Assembly (NCBI RefSeq): GCF_001187905.1
Contig: NZ_LGIS01000033.1
Location: 558,001 to 622,000, forward strand
Direction of reading: 5' to 3'
Length of the DNA: 64,000 nucleotides
From: Pantoea sp. RIT-PI-b
GTDB lineage: Bacteria > Pseudomonadota > Gammaproteobacteria > Enterobacterales > Enterobacteriaceae
Both the position numbers and the translations under genes were made by a program. The notes beneath the pieces were generated by a model, which saw only the letters and a program-made list of their open reading frames with translations, made no database searches and had not been told where the DNA came from. Numbering within the stretch: the first letter of the stretch is position 1; each line of letters opens with the position of its first letter. Shown piece by piece: positions 26,437-34,389 of the stretch.

Positions 26437-27126
26437 ATGGAACTGCCGATCTACAGCGCGCTGGCACTGAGTGCGCCCTTTACTACGCTGATTCCCGCAT
26501 GGCAGGCGCAACAGCCTGCGACACCGCTGGCGATTCGCTGGCATCCCAGCACCATTATTGAAAAGGAGCTCAATGCGGGCGCGCAGGCCGAGGTGGTGAT
26601 TGCGACCGTTGAAACGCTCGATCGCCTAACGCAATCGGGTATCGCCGATGCGCGCACGCGGATTGAACTGGTTGATTCGCCGATCGGTGTCGCGGTGCGG
26701 GCAGGCGCGGCACAGCCGGATATCAGCAATCGTGACAACCTGGTCAAGGCGCTGCTGGCGGCACGCTCGGTAGCCTGGTCAGAAGCGGGGGCCAGCGGCG
26801 TATGGTTTTCGCAGCTGTTAAAACAGCTCAATATTGATACAGAACTGCGCGCGCGCGGTACGGTGATTCCGGCAGGATTTACTGCGGAACAACTGGTGAA
26901 CGGCAAGGCCGATCTGGCGATACAGCAGATTAGTGAATTGTTAATGGTTGAGGGCATTGATGTGGTTGGGCCGCTGCCGCCCGGCACGCAGCAGGCCATT
27001 TCGCTCTCTGCGGCGGTGTTGAGCCGTGCTCAGCAGCCAGAGCGGGCGCAAACCTTTCTCACCTGGCTGAAAACGCCGCCGGTGACGGACGTGTTCAGCC
27101 GGTTTGGCATGGTCAGCCGCGATTAA
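26437..27126 (+). CDS. ModA-like substrate-binding domain protein without signal peptide
   Basis: 229 residues resembling the extracellular solute-binding domain of molybdate-type (ModA, PBP type 2) proteins: start IYSALALSAPF, middle VVIATVETLDRLTQSG, then GVAVRAG and a C-terminal region ending FLTWLKTPPVTDVFSRFGM, which matches the ModA-like pattern near the end of such domains. Unlike secreted binding proteins, it begins directly with the first beta strand and has no leader, so it should stay in the cytoplasm. GGGAGG ribosome binding site. No ABC permease or ATPase lies nearby. Co-transcribed with the dehydrogenase; its stop overlaps that of the converging LacI gene. Role unknown: ligand sensor, or enzyme-associated binding protein. 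Confidence 0.72.
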   Translation: MELPIYSALALSAPFTTLIPAWQAQQPATPLAIRWHPSTIIEKELNAGAQAEVVIATVETLDRLTQSGIADARTRIELVDSPIGVAVRAGAAQPDISNRDNLVKALLAARSVAWSEAGASGVWFSQLLKQLNIDTELRARGTVIPAGFTAEQLVNGKADLAIQQISELLMVEGIDVVGPLPPGTQQAISLSAAVLSRAQQPERAQTFLTWLKTPPVTDVFSRFGMVSRD

Positions 27127-28157
27127 CGCTCCTGACGGGGCACCGAGCCGCTGCTGCCCCGTACAATCAGTTCGGTACCAATCTGCGTATGCGTTTGTGC
27201 CGGCAGATTGTTAAGCGTGTTCAACAAATAATTGGCTGCATGTTCGCCAATTGAGGCTAAATCGACGCGCATGGTGGTGAGCGGATGCTCCAGATGCTCG
27301 GCATATTCGTAGTCGTTGAAGCCGACAATGGAGATATCATTAGGGATGCGCAGATAGCGCTCGCTGGCCGCGCGCATCGCCCCAAACGCCAGCAGATCGT
27401 TACCGCAAATGATGGCGGTAGGCGGCTGCGGGCCATCGAGTAGGCGGAACACCGCTCGGCGCGCATCATTCATGCTGAAGGCGTTATCAATGAGATGCGT
27501 GTCCGGCAGCGTTAATCCGCGCTGCTGCAAAGCGCGGCGCGTACCGTTAAGACGTTCGGAAATACGATCATTCGACGGCGGCGTGCCGACAATCACCGCA
27601 AAATGCTGGTGCCCTAAGCCCAGCAAATGCTGCGCCATGCTCTCCGCTGCACCCTCGCTGTCATAGCCAACGCAAGGTCTTTCGCTGTCTTGCGAAAAGG
27701 TCTGCACGCAGGCGATCCCCTGCTGAACAATGCGCTCCCAAAGCTTCGGATGGTGGGTATTTCCCACCAGCATCAGGCCATCAATGCCGTATTCAATCAA
27801 CTTATTAACTTCTTTCAGCTCGGTTTCCGGATCGAAATTTGAGTTGGCCAATAGCAGCGTATAACCGGCTTCGTGAATCAATTGCTGAAAAGCCGCCAAC
27901 GGGCGCGAAAAGGTTTCGGTCGCCAGCGTCGGCACCACCGCGCCAATGGTCATACTGCGGCGTGAGGCGAGGGTGCGAGCGGCGCGGTTGATGACATATC
28001 CCAACTCCTCGCAGGCTCTCTCCACGGCTTCACGACGCGACGCCTTTACCGTGGTGCTGCCGTTGAGTACGCGCGAAACCGTCGCCGTTGATACCCCTGA
28101 GAGACGCGCAACATCATCCAGTGATACGCGGCCAGATCCATTTTGCTTCTCACTCAT
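27123..28157 (-). CDS. LacI/GalR family transcriptional regulator
   Basis: 344 residues. The start was set at ATG 28157 (AGGAG 7 bases upstream) instead of the preceding TTG. The N-terminal helix-turn-helix VSLDDVARLSGVSTATVSRVLNG is complete with hinge sequence, followed by a periplasmic-binding-protein-like ligand domain (TIGAVVPTLATETFSRPLAAFQQ onward), with AIICGNDLLAFGAMRAA and NDISIVGFNDYEYA. It lies between two groups of genes whose promoters share its presumed operators (25043, 25147, 28221, 28253), and so is probably autoregulated and controls the whole sugar-acid region. Confidence 0.92.
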   Translation of the reverse strand: MSEKQNGSGRVSLDDVARLSGVSTATVSRVLNGSTTVKASRREAVERACEELGYVINRAARTLASRRSMTIGAVVPTLATETFSRPLAAFQQLIHEAGYTLLLANSNFDPETELKEVNKLIEYGIDGLMLVGNTHHPKLWERIVQQGIACVQTFSQDSERPCVGYDSEGAAESMAQHLLGLGHQHFAVIVGTPPSNDRISERLNGTRRALQQRGLTLPDTHLIDNAFSMNDARRAVFRLLDGPQPPTAIICGNDLLAFGAMRAASERYLRIPNDISIVGFNDYEYAEHLEHPLTTMRVDLASIGEHAANYLLNTLNNLPAQTHTQIGTELIVRGSSGSVPRQER

Positions 28158-28220
28158 CAAGTCACTCCTGCAGAAAGAGTGAGCTTGCCCACAAAAATTG
28201 CAGACAACTCACTATCAATT

Positions 28221-28268
28221 TTGAAAGCGCTTACTTTTGGCTTGACTGAATTTTGTAATCGCTTACTT
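28221..28268. promoter_or_regulatory. Paired LacI-type operators O3 and O4
   Basis: TTGAAAGCGCTTACTT (28221-28236) and TTGTAATCGCTTACTT (28253-28268), centres 32 bp apart, about three helical turns, so one face of the DNA. They lie between the leftward LacI gene and the rightward MFS transporter. Confidence 0.75.
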
Positions 28269-28420
28269 TTGACATCATGTTATCAGGTTGGGTGTGCCTG
28301 CTCACGTTTTTTAACACATTTATGACCTGTCACCCCCAAATTTAACCACAACGCGGGCTGCGGGCGTCGCAGGGCCGCAGAACCTTTGTTACCTCTCAAT
28401 AAATCATAAAGGAATTCACC

Positions 28421-29728
28421 ATGCGCAGATATCCACGAATTCGCTGGCTGATGATCGTGTTCTGCTTTTTCGCTATCGCAATCAATTACATCGATCGTAT
28501 TAACCTTGCGATCGCTGCACCGCATATCAAAGCCGATTTAGGGCTGGATGACACCAGCATGGGGCTGATTCTGGGCGCCTTTTTCTGGACCTATGCGCTG
28601 ATGCAAATCCCCGCTGGACGCTTACTCGATCGCCTCGGTGCCCGCGCCGGTCTGGCCATCGCGGTGGGCTGGTGGTCGTTGTTTACGGTGTTTACCTCGT
28701 TTGGTAAAGGTTTCACTTCACTTTTTGCGGCACGCTTAGCATTAGGGTTGGGTGAGGCCGGCGGAAATCCGGGCTGTGTGAAAGTGGTTTACAGTTGGTT
28801 CCCGAAAAAGCAGCGTGCGACGGCGAGCGGTATTTTTGATGCCGGCCCGCGTGCTGGCAGTGCGCTGGCGCTGCCGCTGGTAGCCTGGTTGATTAGCGTG
28901 TGGAACTGGGAAACCTCCTTTATCGTGACTGGCGCTTTAGGGCTGATTTGGGTGGTGATCTGGTTAGTGTTCTATCGCGAACCGGAAGAGATGAAAGGCC
29001 TGGATGAAACCGAGCGCCAGAATTTGCTGGAAGATCGCGCGTTACCCACCACGCAGGCCAACGCGAAAGTCGAGTTGTGGTCGCTATTCCGCCATCGCAA
29101 TGTGTGGGGCATGATGATTGGCTTCTTCTGCATGAATTTCGCCACCTACTTTTTTGTCACCTGGTTCCCAACCTATCTCACCGTTGCGCACGGCTTTTCG
29201 TTGAAAGAGCTGGGTACGCTGGGCGCCATTCCTGCTCTGATGGGGATTCCAGGCAGCCTGCTTGGCGGGGTGGTCTCAGATGCCCTGTACCGCAAAGGGT
29301 TTAGCCTGACCGTAGCACGCAAAACCTGCCTGATTAGCGGCATGCTGCTCTCCAGCGTCATTGCCTTCGCGGCCTTTACCGACAGCATTGCGGTCATTCT
29401 GACGCTGTTCTCCATTACTTACGCCGGTTTAGCGTTTACCGCCGCCAATATCTGGACGCTGCCCGCGGACGTGGCGCCAGCCAGTAATTACGTCGCCACG
29501 TTGGGCGGTATTCAGAACTTTGCCGGCAACCTCGCTGGGATTGTCACCGCGTCATTCACCGGCTTGATGCTGAGCCTGAGCCACGGTTCTTTTGTGGTAC
29601 CGCTGCTGGTTGCGGGCGGCATCTGTGTGCTGGGCGCGCTGACCTTTATGTTTGTGCTCGGCAAGCTGGAACCCTTACCGATCAGCCCCAAAGGTGATAC
29701 CAACGTGATTGCCACCGCCAACCAATAG
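28421..29728 (+). CDS. MFS transporter, anion:cation symporter (ACS) family
   Basis: 435 residues, 12 membrane segments. Family motifs: NYIDRINLAIAAPHIKADLGL in helix 1, GRLLDRLGARAGL after helix 2, LGLGEAGGNPGCVKVVYSWFPKKQRATASGIFDAG in the first half. ACS members carry hexuronates, galactonate, glucarate, phthalate and similar acids with protons. Here it is followed after 11 bases by otnC, and the promoter carries LacI-type operators, so a tetronate or aldonate is the likely cargo. AGGA precedes the ATG. Confidence 0.9.
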   Translation: MRRYPRIRWLMIVFCFFAIAINYIDRINLAIAAPHIKADLGLDDTSMGLILGAFFWTYALMQIPAGRLLDRLGARAGLAIAVGWWSLFTVFTSFGKGFTSLFAARLALGLGEAGGNPGCVKVVYSWFPKKQRATASGIFDAGPRAGSALALPLVAWLISVWNWETSFIVTGALGLIWVVIWLVFYREPEEMKGLDETERQNLLEDRALPTTQANAKVELWSLFRHRNVWGMMIGFFCMNFATYFFVTWFPTYLTVAHGFSLKELGTLGAIPALMGIPGSLLGGVVSDALYRKGFSLTVARKTCLISGMLLSSVIAFAAFTDSIAVILTLFSITYAGLAFTAANIWTLPADVAPASNYVATLGGIQNFAGNLAGIVTASFTGLMLSLSHGSFVVPLLVAGGICVLGALTFMFVLGKLEPLPISPKGDTNVIATANQ

Positions 29729-29739
29729 GAGTGATTTCG

Positions 29740-30378
29740 ATGCAAAATGAACAGTCGTTGCGTGAGGAAATTTGCCAGGTGGGAGCCGATCTGTTTAATC
29801 GCGGCTATACCACCGGCACGGCGGGTAACATCAGTGCTCGCCTGGAGGATGGCTGGCTGATTACGCCAACCGACGCCTGCCTGGGGCATCTGGAGCCGGG
29901 CCGCATTGCTAAGGTCAATCGCGATGGCGAATGGGTTTCGGGCGATAAACCGTCAAAAACGCTGCTGCTGCATCGCCAGATTTACGATCGCAACCCGGAC
30001 GCGCACGGCGTGGTGCACACCCACTCCACCCATCTGGTACAGCTTACGCTGGCAGGCGTTTGGCAACGCGACAGTATTTTGCCGCCGCTCACGCCGTATC
30101 AGGTGATGAAAGTAGGGCGCATCCCGTTGATCGATTATCGCCGTCCGGGCCATGCCGACGTTGCAGAGCAGGTTGCTGAACTGGCAAACAAGGTGCGCGG
30201 CGTGATGCTGGAAAGATTAGGGCCCGTGATGTGGGGCAAATCAGTTTCGACGGTGAGTTTTGCCCTTGAGGAGCTGGAAGAAACCGCACGACTGTGGCTG
30301 AACTGTGTGGATAAGCCTGACGCGCTGCCGGAGAAAGCGGTATTGGAGTTGTGTGAGCACTTTAATACGCGCTGGTAA
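29740..30378 (+). CDS. otnC: 3-oxo-tetronate 4-phosphate decarboxylase OtnC (class II aldolase family)
   Basis: 212 residues, identical in length to E. coli YgbL/OtnC. The start was set at ATG 29740, 8 bases after AGGAG, rather than at a GTG nine bases earlier. Zinc ligands of the class II aldolase fold appear in VVHTHSTHLVQL (His-x-His) and in the C-terminal half; TTGTAGNISARL and WLITPTDACLG fit the phosphate-binding region. It decarboxylates 3-oxo-tetronate 4-phosphate to dihydroxyacetone phosphate after OtnK. Only 36 bases separate it from the lactonase gene, with no terminator. Confidence 0.92.
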   Translation: MQNEQSLREEICQVGADLFNRGYTTGTAGNISARLEDGWLITPTDACLGHLEPGRIAKVNRDGEWVSGDKPSKTLLLHRQIYDRNPDAHGVVHTHSTHLVQLTLAGVWQRDSILPPLTPYQVMKVGRIPLIDYRRPGHADVAEQVAELANKVRGVMLERLGPVMWGKSVSTVSFALEELEETARLWLNCVDKPDALPEKAVLELCEHFNTRW

Positions 30379-30414
30379 CTCGATCGCTGTCCCCTACAAA
30401 AAAGAGACCTATCA

Positions 30415-31563
30415 ATGAACAAGACGGTAATGGCCGCCGGCATGATGCTGTTTGCATCCGCGGTAATGGCGCAGGAAAAGTCATTTGTCTACGTATCTAA
30501 TGGCGACAGTGGCACGGTGACGGCCTATGCGCTGAATAAGACCCAGCAGCAGCTCAAGCCGGTGGGTGAATATCCCAGCGGCCTGAAAAGTATGCCAATG
30601 GTGGTATCGCAGGATAAGAAAACGCTTTACGTCTCGGTCCGCAGCCAGCCATACCATGTTTCGGCCTGGCATATTCAGCCCGATGGGACGCTGAGCCATT
30701 TTGCCGATACCCCATTACCTGAAGCGATGGCGTATTTAGCGCTGGATAAAAGCGGGCGCTTTCTGCTCTCCTCCTCTTACGGCGGGGATCTCTTCAGCAT
30801 TAATCGCATCGCCAGCGATGGCAAAGTAGAGAGTGCGCCGGTACAAGTCGTGCATACCGGCAAGCGGGCGCATGCGATCCAAACCGATCCCAGCAATCAA
30901 TTTTTATATGTACCGTTGCTGGGCGCCGATCAGCTGCTGCAATATCGGTTTGATAGCAAAAGTGGAAAAGTGACGGCCAATAGCCCCGCCTTTGTGAATA
31001 TCCAACGCGAAGCCGCCACCGGGCCGCGCCATTTCGCCTTCGCACCGCAGCGTGATGGGCGAGGTGAACAGAATCTATATTTGCTGACCGAAATGGCGGG
31101 CAACATTTCGCGCCTCACGCTGAATAAAGATGGCACGCTGACGGAGCATGAGGCGACGCCATCACTCGATCCGCTCATCGCGGCGAACATGCAGCGCGGT
31201 GAAGCGCGGCCACTGACTGGCGATGATGATTTGCCAAAATCGGCCAAACCACGCTTATGGCAAGCCGATATTCACCTCACCCCTAATGGCCGGTTCCTGT
31301 ATTCCACCGAACGCACCAGCAGTAATATTACGGCGTTTCGCGTTTCCCCGCAGGATGGCCGCTTAACGCTGATTAATAGCACCAAAACAGAAGCACAACC
31401 GCGCGGATTTGCGATTGATAATTCTGGCCGCTATTTAATTGAATCGGGTCAGAAGTCAACCCAGGTGTCGCTCTACTCCATTGATCAAGACAGCGGCAAA
31501 CTCACATTAATTGAGCGTGTGCCCACCGGAAATGGGGCGAACTGGGTCACCATCGTTGAGTAA
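30415..31563 (+). CDS. Secreted lactonase-family seven-bladed beta-propeller protein
   Basis: 382 residues with a Sec signal peptide (residues 1-20, cleavage after AVMA-Q). Repeated strands FVYVSNGDSGTVTAYAL, TLYVSVRSQPYHVSAWHI, FLYVPLLGADQLLQYRF and FLYSTERTSSNITAFRV mark the propeller blades of the 6-phosphogluconolactonase (YbhE) family. In the periplasm it cannot act on sugar phosphates that are made inside, so an unphosphorylated sugar lactone is more likely. That fits the membrane-linked dehydrogenase encoded downstream, which would make such lactones. Probably co-transcribed with otnC. Confidence 0.85.
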   Translation: MNKTVMAAGMMLFASAVMAQEKSFVYVSNGDSGTVTAYALNKTQQQLKPVGEYPSGLKSMPMVVSQDKKTLYVSVRSQPYHVSAWHIQPDGTLSHFADTPLPEAMAYLALDKSGRFLLSSSYGGDLFSINRIASDGKVESAPVQVVHTGKRAHAIQTDPSNQFLYVPLLGADQLLQYRFDSKSGKVTANSPAFVNIQREAATGPRHFAFAPQRDGRGEQNLYLLTEMAGNISRLTLNKDGTLTEHEATPSLDPLIAANMQRGEARPLTGDDDLPKSAKPRLWQADIHLTPNGRFLYSTERTSSNITAFRVSPQDGRLTLINSTKTEAQPRGFAIDNSGRYLIESGQKSTQVSLYSIDQDSGKLTLIERVPTGNGANWVTIVE

Positions 31564-31647
31564 ATAAAGTACTCATTATTTTCTCTGTGTAATTGATGAA
31601 CGTTATTTTTTCGATGCGTTATATATATTGTCAGTAAAGGAGTTTTT

Positions 31648-32355
31648 ATGTCGACTATTCGCAAGACATTACTGAGCACCTTATTTTGCTCAACCCTATT
31701 TAGTGTGGCAATGCAGGCGCAGGCTGCAGAAAAAGGCGTCGCCACTCATCTTGAACCGCTACATCACGTTATTTTGGAAAATAAATACGTCACCGTAATG
31801 CGCGTGTTGATTCAGCCGGGACAATCAACCCAGTTTCATGAGCAGCATCTTGATTATGTGAATACACATATTGAGGGCAGCCCGGTGAAAATTGAATATC
31901 CGGATAAACCCGTTAACAACACTGAAATGAAAAGCGGTAATGTTAAATTTGGCGCGCATCAGGGCAAGTCAGAAACCGATAAAGTGACCAATACCGGTAG
32001 CACCGTTAATCATCAGGTCGCTTTTGAAATTAATATCCCCGGGCCGCAACATTTTGGTAACGCCACCCGGCCTGCCAGTGATGCTTTCCAGCAGGTACTG
32101 GATAAGAAAACCGTCCGCGGCTGGAAGGTCACACTGAAACCGGGCGCCAGCACCGGAGAATATACGCAACACGGGCCCGGCGTGCGCGTGTTCTTTACTG
32201 AGGGGCGGGTTCTGATTGCCGATCAGGCTCACGCCAATCGGGTAAAAGAAATTTGGGTCCATCCCGGCGATGCGTTTTTAACCGAACCTGGCAAGGTCGA
32301 TATAACGGCCGCCAGTGGCGAAAATATCATCTTCAATGATTATGAATTGTTATAG
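31648..32355 (+). CDS. Secreted cupin-domain protein
   Basis: 235 residues with a signal peptide (about 1-26, ending QAQA-A). Two cupin-like halves can be made out: VMRVLIQPGQSTQFHEQHLDYVNTHIEG with three His, and WKVTLKPGASTGEYTQHGPGVRVFFTEG near residue 155, with IWVHPGDAFLTEPG after it. The first half has a plausible metal site; the second is weaker. Located between the lactonase and the periplasmic dehydrogenase genes, it may act on the oxidised sugar (isomerase or epimerase), but no reaction can be assigned. AGGAG ribosome binding site. A terminator-like hairpin follows. Confidence 0.72.
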   Translation: MSTIRKTLLSTLFCSTLFSVAMQAQAAEKGVATHLEPLHHVILENKYVTVMRVLIQPGQSTQFHEQHLDYVNTHIEGSPVKIEYPDKPVNNTEMKSGNVKFGAHQGKSETDKVTNTGSTVNHQVAFEINIPGPQHFGNATRPASDAFQQVLDKKTVRGWKVTLKPGASTGEYTQHGPGVRVFFTEGRVLIADQAHANRVKEIWVHPGDAFLTEPGKVDITAASGENIIFNDYELL

Positions 32356-32394
32356 CACTGTTTGTATTTTGTGAATCTAAGCGTTCTGATAATC

Positions 32395-32436
32395 TGCACT
32401 TCTGTGGCCTTGCTGCAGAAGTGCATTATTGTTTTT
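32395..32436 (+). terminator. Rho-independent terminator or attenuator before the cytochrome gene
   Basis: Ten-bp stem TGCACTTCTG (32395-32404) / CAGAAGTGCA (32416-32425), followed by TTATTGTTTTT. It ends the lactonase-cupin unit 40 bases after the cupin stop and 36 bases before the cytochrome ATG, so the dehydrogenase genes may be partly read through. Confidence 0.78.
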
Positions 32437-32471
32437 ACCATACTAATAATTATTTACCGGAAGCAATTACA

Positions 32472-33881
32472 ATGAAAGCAAGAAAGGTGAGACAGAGTTG
32501 TCTGCCTTTCGCGTTGAGCATTCTCATGTCGGCAACATTTTCAGCACATGCTGAAAGTGCGGACGATGCTGCGACTCTTATTGCGAAAGGCAAGTATCTG
32601 GCTATTGCCGCGGACTGTGGCGCATGCCATACCGCACCGAATCAGGGCAGGGAAATGTCCGGCGGTTATATTATCTCTTCACCACTCGGTAATATCGTCG
32701 CCAGCAATATCACTCCGTCTAAAACAGCGGGGATTGGTAATTACACCGAACAAGATTTTGCTAAAGCAGTACGCAGTGGAATAAATAAGCAGGGACAGCA
32801 TCTTTATCCGGCGATGCCTTATACCTCATACGCTAAAATTTCAGATGCGGATATTCACGCTCTGTATGCTTATTTTATGCACGGGGTGAAAGCGGACGAT
32901 AATGTGCCGCCAAAAACGGATTTACCTTTCCCGTTTAATATTCGTTCAAGCATGCTTTTCTGGAATATGCTGTTTGCTGATGATAAACCGTTTATTCCGG
33001 CCCAGGATAAATCGGTGCAGGTTAATCGCGGCGATTATCTGGTCAATGCTCTGGCGCACTGTGATACCTGCCACACACCACGTAATGCACTGATGGGGCA
33101 AAACAACGATCGCGCGCTGAGTGGCGGCAGCCTTGGCAGCTGGTATGCGCCGAATATCACGCCTGACAATCAAGCAGGCATCGGCAACTGGAGCGATGCG
33201 GAGATTGCGCAATATCTCAAAACCGGCCATGTAGCGGGTAAAGCGCAGGCGGCGGGTCCGATGGCAGAAGCGGTAGAGCACAGCCTGCAGCATCTGTCGG
33301 ATGATGATATCAACGCGATGGTTGCTTACCTGCGCCAGGTTCCCGCCGTGGGCCAACCGACCCGTCAACCACGGGATCGCATGGGTAAACCGGCAAGCGA
33401 TGAAATGGCCCAGCGCGCGCTTAACCATCCCGACGCGGGCTGGCAGGTTTACGCCAGTTCCTGTGCCAACTGCCACCAGGCGGACGGTGCGGGTAATCAA
33501 TTCTATCCTTCGCTATTCCATAACACCGCAACCGGTGCGCCACAGGCGGATAACCTGATCGCCACCATCGTCTATGGCGTACATCGCCAGGTAAATGGCA
33601 AAGATGTTGCGATGCCAGGCTTTGGCCCGGATGGATTGTTTACCGATCGATTAACCGATCGGCAAATCGCCGACGTCAGTAACTATGTGCTGAAAAACTT
33701 TGGCAATGCCGAACTCAATGTCACGCCTGATCAGGTGAAAACGGTGCGTGAGGGCGGAGAGCGTCCATTGATCGCACGTCTGGCGCAGCCTGCAGTTTGG
33801 GGCGGAGGCGCGATAGGGGTGATTATTTTACTGGTGCTGCTGTTTGCCATTACGCGCAGGGGGAAAAAACATGGCGCATAA
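32472..33881 (+). CDS. Triheme cytochrome c subunit of a membrane-bound sugar/gluconate-type dehydrogenase
   Basis: 469 residues from ATG 32472; an in-frame ATG 51 bases upstream would disrupt the signal peptide. Signal peptide about 1-28 (SAHA-E). Three heme c sites CGACH, CDTCH and CANCH at roughly residues 51, 200 and 335, each with a distal Met-containing region. One C-terminal membrane anchor (GGGAIGVIILLVLLFAI) with basic cytoplasmic tail. It passes electrons from the flavoprotein subunit to ubiquinone or oxidase, as in gluconate 2-dehydrogenase and sorbitol dehydrogenase. Overlaps the next gene by 11 bases. Confidence 0.93.
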   Translation: MKARKVRQSCLPFALSILMSATFSAHAESADDAATLIAKGKYLAIAADCGACHTAPNQGREMSGGYIISSPLGNIVASNITPSKTAGIGNYTEQDFAKAVRSGINKQGQHLYPAMPYTSYAKISDADIHALYAYFMHGVKADDNVPPKTDLPFPFNIRSSMLFWNMLFADDKPFIPAQDKSVQVNRGDYLVNALAHCDTCHTPRNALMGQNNDRALSGGSLGSWYAPNITPDNQAGIGNWSDAEIAQYLKTGHVAGKAQAAGPMAEAVEHSLQHLSDDDINAMVAYLRQVPAVGQPTRQPRDRMGKPASDEMAQRALNHPDAGWQVYASSCANCHQADGAGNQFYPSLFHNTATGAPQADNLIATIVYGVHRQVNGKDVAMPGFGPDGLFTDRLTDRQIADVSNYVLKNFGNAELNVTPDQVKTVREGGERPLIARLAQPAVWGGGAIGVIILLVLLFAITRRGKKHGA

Positions 33882-34389
33882 CCTTTCCCGACGTCGTCTG
33901 CTGCAAGGCATGGGGATTTTGTCACTGGGTGCGATGTGTAATTCAATCTTCCCAGCCCGCGCGCGCGCGGCGGAACAGATAGCCGATAGTGGCTTCCTTG
34001 ATGTTTCAACGTTTTTGGTCAGTCGCCCAGTGGGTCCGATCCTCGGCCAGCGCTATTTCGCCGCTTTGCTGCGTCATGATGCAGCCTTCGCAGAGAAACT
34101 CGCCCAGCTACGTTCGTTACTGCAGCAGCGCAACTTTTCCCATGTGGATGATTTTCTTGCTGCATTCGGAGTAGATAAGCCTGAATGGCAAACGGCTAAA
34201 CGCATTATCTCCGCCTGGTACACCGGCGTGGTGGGTGACGGCAGCGATTTGGAGCTGATTGCCTATGCAGAAGCGATGATGTACCTGCCCACCAAAGATA
34301 TTCTGGTGGTACCGACCTATGGCGGCGGGCCGTTCTATTGGGCAGTGACGCAAGATGGCAAAGTGGCAACCACAGGAGAAGGCGCATGA
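33871..34389 (+). CDS. Small (gamma) subunit of the FAD-dependent dehydrogenase, Tat-exported
   Basis: 172 residues. The start was set at ATG 33871 with a purine-rich ribosome binding site (CAGGGGGAA). The N-terminus NLSRRRLLQGMGILSLGAM is a twin-arginine signal peptide. The mature part FLDVSTFLVSR...LGQRYFAALL matches the family of membrane-bound FAD sorbitol dehydrogenase small subunits (PF12318-like). It chaperones and escorts the flavin subunit, which has no signal peptide of its own, through Tat. Overlaps both neighbours: 11 bases with the cytochrome gene and 4 with the flavoprotein gene. Confidence 0.88.
   Translation: MAHNLSRRRLLQGMGILSLGAMCNSIFPARARAAEQIADSGFLDVSTFLVSRPVGPILGQRYFAALLRHDAAFAEKLAQLRSLLQQRNFSHVDDFLAAFGVDKPEWQTAKRIISAWYTGVVGDGSDLELIAYAEAMMYLPTKDILVVPTYGGGPFYWAVTQDGKVATTGEGA

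Noticed and set aside
28288..28305. CRP-like site TGTGCCTGCTCAC before the ACS transporter
   Set aside because: Spacing between half-sites is too short for CRP.
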